DNA from: Ruminococcus sp.
GTDB taxonomy: Bacteria > Bacillota > Clostridia > Oscillospirales > Ruminococcaceae
DNA: 51,331 bases
Direction: 5' to 3'
Assembly (NCBI GenBank): GCA_017534595.1
Contig: JAFXVY010000103.1
Span: forward strand, 1-51,331
How positions within the stretch are numbered: the stretch's first letter is position 1; every line of letters begins with the position of its first letter. The notes beneath the pieces were generated by a model. It was not told the origin of the DNA, did no database searches, and was given only the letters and a program-made list of their open reading frames with translations. Below, one piece after another: positions 1 through 7,686 of this stretch. The position numbers and the translations under genes were made by a program.

Positions 1-616
1 AGTTCGGGCTTTCCGAACCGGCGTCCTCGTGATCGGTATAGAGTATTTTTAACCGCGGATAGATATATACCCCGTCGATATAAGCCTTGTCCGCCCGTAA
101 ACGGCAGGTGCTGACATCCTTATTCTTATCAAAGAACTTGTCATACTTGAGGCAGTAGTTGTAGACATCGTCGTATATATCCGGGTGGACGATGTAATAT
201 TTAGGGCCGTCCTCGCCGGGTGTTGTTACATAGAAATAGACAAGCTGTTTGTTGTCCGCAAGGATGTTCTTGTCGGGATCGATCACACGGTAGGAAAGAT
301 AGGGCTTGTCTTCATCGTAGTAGGTATAATCGTACTCTGCTTCTATCTTCGTTCCGATGGAGACATAGTTTAAGAATTCGCAGTATGCTTCATAATTTGT
401 GTTCTCGTCGAGCCCCAGCGATTCGTAGACCTGCCTGATATCGAAGTAGCTCCGGAGCGCCCGGGTCTGACCGTCCTTCCAGCAATAGTTCCTGTAAAGA
501 AAGGACGTGAGCAGTAACGCCAGCGTCCCCGCTGTCACCGCGATGATGAGCGCGTTTTTGAGCCTCTTTTTGAATATACTTTTGAAGTTCGGTTTTGTGA
601 CTGCTGCTGTTTTCAT
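1..616 (-). CDS. Sensor histidine kinase, N-terminal part (cut by window edge)
   Basis: About 205 residues are visible. The start is the ATG at 614-616 with a GGAGGAAAG ribosome binding site just upstream. A basic cytoplasmic N-terminus (KSIFKKRLKN) leads into one membrane helix at about residues 22-40, then a long extracytoplasmic region rich in Tyr, Asp and Lys with no recognisable domain. The window ends before the second membrane helix, HAMP or kinase domains would appear. The kinase call therefore rests on position: the gene starts 12 bases after the stop of an OmpR-type response regulator on the same strand, the usual arrangement of a two-component pair. It could instead be another membrane-anchored sensor. 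The ligand is unknown. Confidence 0.65.
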   Translation of the reverse strand, partial: MKTAAVTKPNFKSIFKKRLKNALIIAVTAGTLALLLTSFLYRNYCWKDGQTRALRSYFDIRQVYESLGLDENTNYEAYCEFLNYVSIGTKIEAEYDYTYYDEDKPYLSYRVIDPDKNILADNKQLVYFYVTTPGEDGPKYYIVHPDIYDDVYNYCLKYDKFFDKNKDVSTCRLRADKAYIDGVYIYPRLKILYTDHEDAGSESPN

Positions 617-628
617 ATTCTTTCCTCC

Positions 629-1312
629 TTAGTTCTCGGTGAGCTTATAGCCCCCGCCGAAAACCGTTTTGATGCGTTTGCTCTCGCTGCCGAGAGCCTT
701 GCGGAGCTTCTTGATGTGATTATCCACGACGCGCTCGTCGCCGTCGAAGTCATAGCTCCAGACCTTTGTGATTATCGCCTCGCGGCTGAGTACCCGCTCC
801 TTGTTGTCCATAAGGAGCTTGAGGAGGAAATACTCCTTTGGAGCTGTCTCCACAGTCTCGCCGTTGACGGTGACGGTCATTTTTACCGGGTCGAGACCTA
901 TGCCGCCGCAGGTGATGACTTCCCCGCGCTGCACCATACCCTTAGCCCGCTTGACGAGTGCGAGACACTTGGCATAGAGTGCGGCGAGCGAGAACGGCTT
1001 GACGATATAGTCGTCGGCGCCGAGGTCATAGCCGCGGAGTATATCGCTCTCGCTGCCGAGGGCGGTCATAAAGATTATCGGCACGGCGCTCCCGCTGCGG
1101 ACGGTGCGGCAGATCTCGAAGCCGGAGGCGCCGGGGAGCATGATATCGAGCAGGACGAGGTCGTACTCATTCTCATAGAGCATAGCGAGGCCGGTATTGC
1201 CGTCCGGGGCGAAGTCAACGGTGAAGACATCCTTACCTTTAGCGGAGAAGTAGTCGCCGATCATTTCGCGTATCTGGGCGGAATCCTCGACGGTGAGAAT
1301 TCTGAAAGCCAT
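629..1312 (-). CDS. OmpR/PhoB-family two-component response regulator
   Basis: This 227-aa DNA-binding regulator has an N-terminal receiver domain (about 1-120) with the acidic pair at E9/D10, the phospho-acceptor D56 in LLDIMLPG, T83 and K105 in YIVKPF. The C-terminal winged helix (about 130-225) has the family signature VWSYDFDGDERVVDNHIKKLRKAL. Length and order are normal for the OmpR family. It is the first gene of its transcript, with the partial sensor kinase following 12 bases later. A consensus-like promoter lies 73 bases upstream and an inverted repeat sits in its leader, so autoregulation is possible. Target genes cannot be told from the sequence. Confidence 0.93.
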   Translation of the reverse strand: MAFRILTVEDSAQIREMIGDYFSAKGKDVFTVDFAPDGNTGLAMLYENEYDLVLLDIMLPGASGFEICRTVRSGSAVPIIFMTALGSESDILRGYDLGADDYIVKPFSLAALYAKCLALVKRAKGMVQRGEVITCGGIGLDPVKMTVTVNGETVETAPKEYFLLKLLMDNKERVLSREAIITKVWSYDFDGDERVVDNHIKKLRKALGSESKRIKTVFGGGYKLTEN

Positions 1313-1350
1313 GGTGTATCCCTCCTTTCATAACAGATGATAACAGCAGC

Positions 1351-1380
1351 TTGTGTCCTTTTTATATCCGCGGGACACAA
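1351..1380. promoter_or_regulatory. Inverted repeat over the start of the two-component transcript
   Basis: TTGTGTCC (1351-1358) and GGACACAA (1373-1380) form a perfect 8-bp inverted repeat separated by 14 bases, at about +1 to +28 of the predicted transcript. It could be an operator or a 5' mRNA hairpin. It lacks the T-run of a terminator. Confidence 0.45.
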
Positions 1381-1384
1381 ATTT

Positions 1385-1413
1385 ATTATATCAGGACAGG
1401 AGAGAAAAGTCAA
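1385..1413 (-). promoter_or_regulatory. Sigma-A promoter of the two-component operon
   Basis: Read on the minus strand: -35 TTGACT (1408-1413), 17-base spacer, -10 TATAAT (1385-1390). Transcription would start near 1378, inside the inverted repeat TTGTGTCC/GGACACAA at 1351-1358 and 1373-1380. Confidence 0.75.
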
Positions 1414-1429
1414 CGGAGGGAGGTCGCCC

Positions 1430-2072
1430 GCAGGAAGCCGCAGATCAAAACGCGAAGCGAAATGGGGTCAAGGGGGGCTCCCCCCTTGCGGGGTACAATT
1501 TTTCCGAAGGACAAATTTGCAGCGCCCCGACGGCTCCGCACCCGAAGGGGTTCGGGGGCGACCGGAAAGCCCCCGAAACAGGGCGGGCGGCTATGCTTTC
1601 GGCTTATACGAAGTCGAGAGCGTGAAATATAGCCGCACATCTTTTTCTCTGGCTTTGCAGAAAAGTTCAGGTGTCTGTCCGAAGGGGTTCGGGGGCGACC
1701 GGAAAGCCCCCGAGACAGGGCGGGTGTCTATCTTTCGCCTTATACGAAGTTGAGAGCGTGAAACTCAGAACCGCCTCTATGCTTGGAGACGGACGGAATT
1801 CGCTCGGGTGCTTTGCACCCTGCTATTCCTGTGCCTGCGGGCGACGAACTGCCTTGACGGCGCTGCGAATTATTGTCCCTGCGACTTTGGATAAAGGATA
1901 AGGCGTTGCAGCCCTTTGGATTATGGGCGCAGCGCCTTGTTTTGTGTTGTGTTACTGCTTTGTGCGGAGCCGTGCGAGGGCTCTGCCCTCGACCCGCGAG
2001 GAGGGCTCTGCCCCCTCGACCCCCGCAAGGGAGCAAAGCCCCCTTGACCCCATTTTGCTTTGCGTTTGGGCC
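1430..2072. repeat. GC-rich composite repeat, copy 1
   Basis: No gene is seen in 1414-2095. The stretch is a mosaic of modules that recur elsewhere in the window. Module B (CGAAGGGGTTCGGGGGCGACC to GAGAGCGTGAAA, about 85 bp) occurs here twice, at about 1543-1627 and 1680-1763, and again at 5067-5152. A terminator-like hairpin module (GGCGTTGCAGCCC ... GGGCGCAGCGCC, about 1903-1943) recurs at about 5290-5330. A tandem array of short GC-rich hairpins of the form GGTCRAGGGGGC-nnn-GCYCCC ends in GACCCCATTTTGC near 2055 and recurs near 5440. The final hairpins lie directly downstream of hflX and could end its transcript. Confidence 0.8.
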
Positions 2073-2095
2073 TTTACGCCTCTCTCGTTACTGTC

Positions 2096-3337
2096 CTAAA
2101 TTTTGTACTCCTCCACTCTCCCGTACATCTTTACATCCACAAGCGCATCTACTAACGTCCCGTCCTCAGTGTATTCTTCCGAGTATACCTTACCGTCCCG
2201 CCGGATGTCGTTGAGCAAGCTCCCCTCGGAGAAAGGTATCAGCAGCTTCATCTTCTTCGCACTCTGCGGCAGCGCCTTCGCTACCGCCTCAAGCAGCGCT
2301 TCTATCCCCTCGCCTCTCTTCGCCGAGATCCTCACAACGTTCTCTCCCGCCGTCAGCTCGTCCATATAAGGCACAAGATCACATTTGTTGAACACCGTCA
2401 CGACCGGTATCCCCTCGCACCCCAGCTCTTTCAGGAGCTCCAGCGTCACCCTCGCCTGCTGCTCGCAGTCGTCCGAGGACGCATCACATATATGCAGTAT
2501 CACATCGGCGCTGGCGGCTTCCTCAAGCGTGGACTTGAATGCCTCGACAAGGTGGTGCGGCAGCCGGCTTATCAGCCCGACGGTGTCCACGAGCATAACA
2601 CTCCTGCCGTCCGGCAATTCAATGGCGCGGGAGGTCGTCTCGAGCGTTGCAAACAGCTTGTTCTCGGCGAGGACACCCGCCTCGGTAAGGGTATTGAGCA
2701 GCGTCGATTTGCCGACGTTCGTATACCCCACTATCGCGCAGACGAGCACGCCGTCCTTGCGTCTTCTTTCGCGGTGGAGGCCGCGGCGCTTCTCTATCTC
2801 TTTGAGCTCTGCGGAAAGCGAGGCTATCCGCGCCCGGATATGCCTTTTATCGGTCTCGAGCTTGGTCTCTCCGGGGCCCCGGGTACCTATGCCTCCGCCG
2901 AGACGCGAAAGCTTATGCCCCATTCCCGCGAGCCTCGGCAGGCGGTAGCGGTGCTGGGCTATCTCGACCTGGAGCCTGCCCTCATGGGTCGTGGCACGCT
3001 GAGCGAAGATATCGAGTATCAGCATGGTGCGGTCTATCGTATGTGTTCCGGTGATGTCCTCGATATTGCGTATCTGTGTGGCGGTGAGCTCGCAGTCGAA
3101 GATGATGAGGTCTATATCCTCTCTCTCGCAGAGCTCGGCTATCTCGGCAAGCCTGCCCGACCCGGCACAGGTGGCGGGGTCAAAGGAGGGTCTTTTCTGT
3201 ATCACTGTGAGCACCGTCTCGGCGCCGGCGGTATCGGCGAGCTCGGAGAGCTCCGCAAGGGAACGCTCGGCGTCGTACTCGCCCACATCCACTGCGCAGA
3301 GAAGTGCGCGGGGCTTTGTTATCTCATTGTCCGTCAT
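2096..3337 (-). CDS. hflX: Ribosome-associated GTPase HflX
   Basis: HflX binds the 50S subunit and splits stalled ribosomes. This 413-aa protein has the N-terminal HflX domain (about 10-190) with the family's glycine-rich linker GGGIGTRGPGETKLETD at 147-163. The GTPase domain follows with P-loop GYTNVGKS (204-211), DTVG (251-254) and NKCD further on. The length is usual. The start codon overlaps the upstream membrane-protein gene by 14 bases, so the two are translationally coupled. It is the last gene of a transcript that appears to start ahead of thiE. A GC-rich composite repeat begins directly downstream. Confidence 0.95.
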   Translation of the reverse strand: MTDNEITKPRALLCAVDVGEYDAERSLAELSELADTAGAETVLTVIQKRPSFDPATCAGSGRLAEIAELCEREDIDLIIFDCELTATQIRNIEDITGTHTIDRTMLILDIFAQRATTHEGRLQVEIAQHRYRLPRLAGMGHKLSRLGGGIGTRGPGETKLETDKRHIRARIASLSAELKEIEKRRGLHRERRRKDGVLVCAIVGYTNVGKSTLLNTLTEAGVLAENKLFATLETTSRAIELPDGRSVMLVDTVGLISRLPHHLVEAFKSTLEEAASADVILHICDASSDDCEQQARVTLELLKELGCEGIPVVTVFNKCDLVPYMDELTAGENVVRISAKRGEGIEALLEAVAKALPQSAKKMKLLIPFSEGSLLNDIRRDGKVYSEEYTEDGTLVDALVDVKMYGRVEEYKI

Positions 3338-4190
3338 AGCGGCTCCTTTTCTTTTCCAGTTCGCGCCTGCCTCTTGCGAGCCCGACGCATTTATTTATTA
3401 TCGCAACAAGTATGGCTCCCCCGACAAGTCCGGCGGAGACAAAGATAAACGTGAGATCGTCGCTTGTGCGCCTTATGGCGACAAAGTACATCGTCGAGGC
3501 GACTGCGCCTATCACCATCAGCACGCAGAGGGCGGTCAGGGCACCCGAGCCCTTTGCGGGGCGGTAGAGCCGGAGCTCCTCGGCGGGGTAATGCTGACCT
3601 ATGCGGTACTGCTCCTCCGAAACATCGCAGGGGTAGAAGTAGAAGGTATCCTGCCTGATATACTTCCCCTTGACTCTGACGAAATGCAGGTACTGCCCTA
3701 CCGGAGCCTTTTTGTACTGTCCCCCCGAGACCCTGCACTCTATGCCGTTGAGGGACACAAAGTAGGTGTAGGTCGTGGTGGTATGCCCGTCCTCATCGGT
3801 GGAGGTATGGGACTCGACGCGGTGGCTCGTGACCATAGCGCCGAAGGCATCGTAATTGTTGCCGAGTATCTTTATCAGCTCGGAGATATCCACGAGCGCG
3901 GTCAGGAAAACGAAAAACAGTATCAGCGCGATCAGGATGACCAGCGGCAGAGCGTTCCTGCCGATAAAAATGCAGAGGGTCACGCCGCCGCCCAGGATAA
4001 GGCACTTGATGAACGCATTTCTCGTGATCCGCGAGGTCAGCTGAGAGACATACTGCGAATTGACCCCGTCGTCAAAGACGTCATAGCCGCGATAGTATTG
4101 CTTCATGCGCTGATAGAGCGCCTCCTGCTCGGCGCGGGCTCTTGCGGCGCTTTCAGCCATAGCACGCTTTACGTTTGCAAAGAAACCCAT
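3324..4190 (-). CDS. Membrane protein of unknown function
   Basis: I do not recognise this 288-aa protein. It has a basic, Ala/Arg-rich cytoplasmic N-terminus (about 1-55), two hydrophobic helices at about 58-75 and 80-102, a soluble section of about 110 residues (HRVESHTSTDEDGHTTTTYTY onward), and two more helices at about 218-238 and 245-268. It ends in a basic tail (RGRRELEKKRSRYDGQ). The middle section, with alternating polar and aromatic residues, resembles the soluble part of DUF3592-type membrane proteins, but that is only an impression. It sits between thiE and hflX, 12 bases after thiE and overlapping hflX. Confidence 0.75.
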   Translation of the reverse strand: MGFFANVKRAMAESAARARAEQEALYQRMKQYYRGYDVFDDGVNSQYVSQLTSRITRNAFIKCLILGGGVTLCIFIGRNALPLVILIALILFFVFLTALVDISELIKILGNNYDAFGAMVTSHRVESHTSTDEDGHTTTTYTYFVSLNGIECRVSGGQYKKAPVGQYLHFVRVKGKYIRQDTFYFYPCDVSEEQYRIGQHYPAEELRLYRPAKGSGALTALCVLMVIGAVASTMYFVAIRRTSDDLTFIFVSAGLVGGAILVAIINKCVGLARGRRELEKKRSRYDGQ

Positions 4191-4202
4191 AAAATCCTCC
4201 GA

Positions 4203-4847
4203 TCAGTCATGTGGGCCGAAGGTCTCGGCGAGCACTCTGATATTCTCTGTCGCCGCGGTGATATCCTCGGCGGAGAAGATAGCGGTAGCGATACCGAAGC
4301 CGCTTGCTCCGCTGCCCCCGAGCACCATAATATTATCCTTGTTTATACCGCCGAGCGCGACGCAGGGCAGGTCGCCGTCAGAGGCGATCTCGCGGAACAG
4401 CTCGGGAGTAATGCGGGCGTCGGGGCTCCTGTCGGGGTCGGGGAACACAGGCCCGAGGGCGAGGAAGTCGGCGCCTCCCTTTTTGGCTGCGCGCGCCTGA
4501 GATACGGTCTTGGCTGTCGCGCAGATGATGAGCTTGTCGCCTGCCATAGATCTCACGACATTGACGGGCGAATCGTGGAGCCCGACATGGACGCCGTCGG
4601 CGCCTGCGACGAGTGCGGCGCGGAAGTTATCGTTGACGATAAGGGGCACGCCTGCGGCGGTGCAGACCTCCTTAACGGCTTTAGCCTCGCGGATAAGCTC
4701 TCTTTCGGACAGAGATTTATCTCTGAGCTCTATCATAGTAGCGCCGCCTTTTATTGCGTCCTCGACGGCTTTACAGATATCGCGGTCGCCGATACATTTC
4801 CTGTCAGCGATGGCATAGAGAAGCAGAGAATGTTTATCTTTAAGCAT
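4203..4847 (-). CDS. thiE: Thiamine-phosphate synthase ThiE, or the related TenI
   Basis: ThiE joins the hydroxymethylpyrimidine and thiazole halves to give thiamine phosphate. The 214-aa protein is a TIM barrel with family landmarks in order: MIELRDKSL, PLIVNDN, ADGVHVGLHD, LALGPVFPDPD, VALGGIN, and a closing GASGFGIATAIF. Two places differ from textbook ThiE: ATAKTVSQA where GVSxHTxEEA is usual, and DPDRSPDAR where TxTK is usual. TenI, the isomerase paralogue, is therefore a fair alternative. No other thiamine gene lies nearby and no TPP riboswitch fits in the roughly 26-nt leader. Confidence 0.8.
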   Translation of the reverse strand: MLKDKHSLLLYAIADRKCIGDRDICKAVEDAIKGGATMIELRDKSLSERELIREAKAVKEVCTAAGVPLIVNDNFRAALVAGADGVHVGLHDSPVNVVRSMAGDKLIICATAKTVSQARAAKKGGADFLALGPVFPDPDRSPDARITPELFREIASDGDLPCVALGGINKDNIMVLGGSGASGFGIATAIFSAEDITAATENIRVLAETFGPHD

Positions 4848-4879
4848 GATGATCTCCCCCTTATATATTTATAGATATT

Positions 4880-4908
4880 ATTATAACACATGATGAACAA
4901 AAATGCAA
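4880..4908 (-). promoter_or_regulatory. Sigma-A promoter of thiE / membrane protein / hflX
   Basis: On the minus strand: -35 TTGCAT (4903-4908), 17-base spacer, -10 TATAAT (4880-4885). The predicted leader to the thiE start is only about 26 nt. Confidence 0.7.
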
Positions 4909-4914
4909 GAGGCG

Positions 4915-5530
4915 CCCTGCAGAAGGCAAGGCGCCCGCGCGTAAGCGAAATGAGGAAATTTCTTCCTCGAATAAACTCGGAAGAAATTGGGGTCTCCCCC
5001 CTTGCGGGGGGTCGAGGGGGCGGAGCCCTCCTCGCGGGTCGAGGGCAGAGCCCCGACGGCTCCGCACCCGAAGGGGTTCGGGGGCGACCGGAAAGCCCCC
5101 GAGACAGGGCGGGCGTCTTTATTTCGCCTTATACGAAGTTAAGAGCGTGAAACTCAGAACCGCACACTTTCTGCGGAGCCCGACGGAATTCGCTCGGCCG
5201 CTTACGCGACCTGCTATTCCTGTGCCTGCAGGCGACGAACTTTCTTGTCGGCGCTGCGAATATCTGTCCCCGAAGCATAGCAAAATGAAAAGGCGCTGGT
5301 GCCCTTTGGATTTATGGGCGCAGCGCCTTGTTTTGTGTTGAGTTTTTAGTGCCTGCGGAGCCGTGCGGGGCTCTGCCCCGTACCCCGCGAGGAGGGCTCT
5401 GCCCCCTCGACCCCCGCAAGGGAGCAAAGCCCCCTTGACCCCATTTCGCTGTCGCGTTTGGAGCCGCAGCTTTGTTCAGCCCGCCGTCAAACCGAAGTGC
5501 TTTCCTGCACTCCATAAACCAAAGGCGGAA
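4915..5530. repeat. GC-rich composite repeat, copy 2
   Basis: No gene is seen in 4909-5555. The modules follow the same order and orientation as in 1430-2072: a GC hairpin array (about 4990-5065), module B (5067-5152), a stretch from AACTCAGAACCGC to TGCGAAT shared with copy 1, a hairpin module (GGCGCTGGTGCCC ... GGGCGCAGCGCC, about 5292-5330), and a second hairpin array ending GACCCCATTTCGC near 5450. A further module (CCGCCGTCAAACCG ... CCAAAGGCGGAAATAC, about 5480-5535) recurs near 29898-29950. Together with copy 1 it forms direct repeats around thiE-hflX. Confidence 0.8.
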
Positions 5531-5555
5531 ATACGCCGTCCGCGTTAGGACCTTT

Positions 5556-6329
5556 TCACTTATGTTCCAATATCACCTTTATATGTGTCGTGTCTCTCAG
5601 CGTGAAACCGAAATCCTTGCCTATCTGCCATCTCGTGTACGGCAATGTGAACTTCTCACAAAATACCGTCCGGTAATCAGCCTCAACACCCGCCAAAAGC
5701 TCTCCCTCGCTGACCGGGAAGTAATCCTCCCGCACTTCCCTCTCCCAGTTCTGCGTGTATTTGTACTTGAGGAGATAGTGTACAAGCTGCTTCTGCGTCT
5801 TTATCTCGCCCCTCACAGACTCAAAGTCCGCAAGCTGCCCCGCGTAGTCAGCCGACGCCCTCACCGCCGAAAGCTGTTCGGCGTCCGCGGGACGGTCAAG
5901 ACTGTCGTCAAACATCATGTCGCGGATGCAGATGTACCTGAACCCGCTGCGAAACGCCCTCTCCCTGAACTCAGCTATGCTCTCCGGCGTGCCGTAAGAC
6001 CACACCTCGTGGATCGTGCTCGAGATGTTCAGAAGACTGCTCTCAAAGCTTACGCCCAGCTCGTCCCAGGAGGTGCAGAACTGCGCTCCCGGCACGTTCT
6101 TCTTCGCTGCCCCGATCATCTCCGGGCTGATGTCGTACCCGACATAGCGGTACTCCGGGAACATCTGCGACATTGCCTTGATAAGCTCGCCGTTGGCGCA
6201 GCCGAAGTCCACTATCGTGTCGAAGGGCTCGAAGACCTTGTCAACAAAGAACATCTTGTCAAGAATCGACCTCTGCATTCGGATAAGGTAGATCTCGAGG
6301 TCGGAGATCCGGTTTTCATCTATCTGCAC
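5556..6329 (-). CDS. Class I SAM-dependent methyltransferase, substrate unknown
   Basis: The protein (257 aa from the chosen start) has a Rossmann-fold methyltransferase core with motif I DTIVDFGCANGELI, an acidic end of strand 2 in YVGYDISPEMI, and SSTIHEVW in the region after motif II. The C-terminal third has no recognised domain. The start is the GTG at 6327-6329 (VQIDENRIS), because AAAGGAG lies nine bases upstream of it. An ATG further upstream falls almost at the predicted transcription start. The gene has its own promoter overlapping the end of the neighbouring lipoprotein gene. The substrate cannot be told from sequence. Confidence 0.8.
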   Translation of the reverse strand: MQIDENRISDLEIYLIRMQRSILDKMFFVDKVFEPFDTIVDFGCANGELIKAMSQMFPEYRYVGYDISPEMIGAAKKNVPGAQFCTSWDELGVSFESSLLNISSTIHEVWSYGTPESIAEFRERAFRSGFRYICIRDMMFDDSLDRPADAEQLSAVRASADYAGQLADFESVRGEIKTQKQLVHYLLKYKYTQNWEREVREDYFPVSEGELLAGVEADYRTVFCEKFTLPYTRWQIGKDFGFTLRDTTHIKVILEHK

Positions 6330-6364
6330 AGCGCGGCACTCCTTTCGGTGGATCATCACTTATC

Positions 6365-6393
6365 ATTATACCGCATTTTATTCCGGCGGTCAA
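6365..6393 (-). promoter_or_regulatory. Sigma-A promoter of the methyltransferase gene
   Basis: On the minus strand: -35 TTGACC (6388-6393), 17-base spacer, -10 TATAAT (6365-6370). It supports the GTG start at 6329 by leaving no leader for the upstream ATG. Confidence 0.7.
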
Positions 6394-7673
6394 GTGTTCG
6401 CCGGGAACAGATACATCTTGGTGGGGAGGGTGTCGTTTCTGTCGGATGGGCTCGTATAGGTGACTTCGATCGTCCTGCTGCCGTTTCGACTCACGGATGC
6501 CGACATGATCTGATATTTCGGATCGTCCGCTTCAAAGAGGGATTTCTCCACTTTGCCGTCCTTGAGGGTGAAGATGCCGTTGAGACCCTGGGTCTCGCCG
6601 GTGCCGTCGCCGCCCAGCTGCCAGAAGAAGAAAGGCTCACCGCTGCCGTTGGATGCCGCGAACATACCGTTGGTTTCGAAGATCAGCTCGCCGGTCTCAA
6701 GGTCGGCAAGGAAGCGGGTGATGCTGAAATTCTCGTAGTAGACATACTTCCCATCCTTCACATACAGCCTGTTGACGGGCTGACAGGTCTCGTTGTAGAC
6801 GTCCTCCTGCGGCACCTCTAAGAGTGCTGCGGCGGCAACAGTGGTTGTCAGATCCTTCTCGGAAAGCTTGTTGTAGGACTTGTCATAGCAGTCGAGGAAC
6901 ATATTTACAACGGTCTCGCCGTCATACTGTAAACGCAGGGCGTAGAGCTTATCCCCCTCGGAGCAGAGCTGCCTTATGGCTGCGCCGTGGAGGTCGGAGC
7001 CGAGGGTGTGTACAATCTTCTGGGTGCAGTTGCCGGTGGCGGGGTCGTACTCCATGACCCTGTACTCCCAGATCTCATTTTCCATAACGATATCGCAGAA
7101 CACTATCTTATCCCCGAAGGAGGTAAGCGCTGTATAGGGCATGATCCGCCCCTCGACGGAATGTACCGCCTCCGCGGTGCCCTTGACGAGATCGAACTTG
7201 TAGAGCACCTGCTTGTCGGGTTCATCGTCGAGCAGCTCTCCGCAGAGCACCAGCGTGTAGACGCAGTCCCCGAGCTCGGTGCGGACATATCCGGGCTCAT
7301 AAGTCCTGTTTTCAACGGTGGCGAGCACCTTGTCGGTCTTGCTCTCGGTATCGAAGAGGTGGTACTCATAGAGCTTCTGCGAATCGTCAACGCCCTCGGG
7401 CAGAGCGGTATAGAACAGACCGTGATCGGTGAGTATCGCGGCGCCGTAGCGCTGTATCGTGGCTATGACCTTGCTGTCCTTATCGACTATATCCTCCGAA
7501 ACGTTGTAGAACTTGCTGTTGAGAGGGTCGCTGACATCCTGCTGTGCGTTGCTGCTGTTGTCGTCGGTAATATCGGCTTTGCTGCCGTTGTCTTTATTCT
7601 CGGTGCTGCTGCTCTGATCGGCGCAGCCGGCAAGTATCATTGCCGCCGCAAGTATGATAACTATGATCTTCAT
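6390..7673 (-). CDS. Lipoprotein of unknown function, probably beta-propeller-like
   Basis: This 427-aa protein has an N-terminal lipoprotein signal (MKIIVIILAAAMILAGC, lipobox LAGC), followed by a low-complexity Ser/Asn/Asp linker and a long soluble section. That section repeats short hydrophobic strands and turns such as KIVFCDIVMENEIWEYRVMEYD, suggesting a beta-propeller-like exported domain. The start is the ATG at 7671-7673, since the AAGGAG site (7682-7687) is correctly spaced for it and would overlap the GTG at 7680-7682. It is the last gene of the sigma / anti-sigma-like operon, so it may be a sensor or target of that system. That is inference. Confidence 0.75.
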   Translation of the reverse strand: MKIIVIILAAAMILAGCADQSSSTENKDNGSKADITDDNSSNAQQDVSDPLNSKFYNVSEDIVDKDSKVIATIQRYGAAILTDHGLFYTALPEGVDDSQKLYEYHLFDTESKTDKVLATVENRTYEPGYVRTELGDCVYTLVLCGELLDDEPDKQVLYKFDLVKGTAEAVHSVEGRIMPYTALTSFGDKIVFCDIVMENEIWEYRVMEYDPATGNCTQKIVHTLGSDLHGAAIRQLCSEGDKLYALRLQYDGETVVNMFLDCYDKSYNKLSEKDLTTTVAAAALLEVPQEDVYNETCQPVNRLYVKDGKYVYYENFSITRFLADLETGELIFETNGMFAASNGSGEPFFFWQLGGDGTGETQGLNGIFTLKDGKVEKSLFEADDPKYQIMSASVSRNGSRTIEVTYTSPSDRNDTLPTKMYLFPANT

Positions 7674-7686
7674 GCTGTCCACTCCT

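Noticed and set aside
1740-2036. Open frames in the repeats that resemble each other (also 5119-5427)
   Set aside because: Their similarity comes from the repeats themselves. They are Arg/Gly/Pro-rich, cross hairpins and differ by frame-changing indels. No ribosome site fits.
1430-2072. CRISPR array or rRNA fragment in the GC-rich region
   Set aside because: Repeat units are hairpins without unique spacers of even length, no cas gene is near, and no rRNA sequence is recognisable.
3024-4874. Long plus-strand reading frame of 616 codons
   Set aside because: It lies opposite hflX, the membrane protein and thiE, all of which have clear family motifs and ribosome sites. High GC makes such antisense frames common here.
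4848-4908. TPP riboswitch ahead of thiE
   Set aside because: The predicted leader is only about 26 nt and the CTGAGA and related TPP core sequences are absent.
5472-6821. Plus-strand frame of 449 codons
   Set aside because: It is antisense to the methyltransferase and the lipoprotein and starts inside the composite repeat. There is no ribosome site or family motif.
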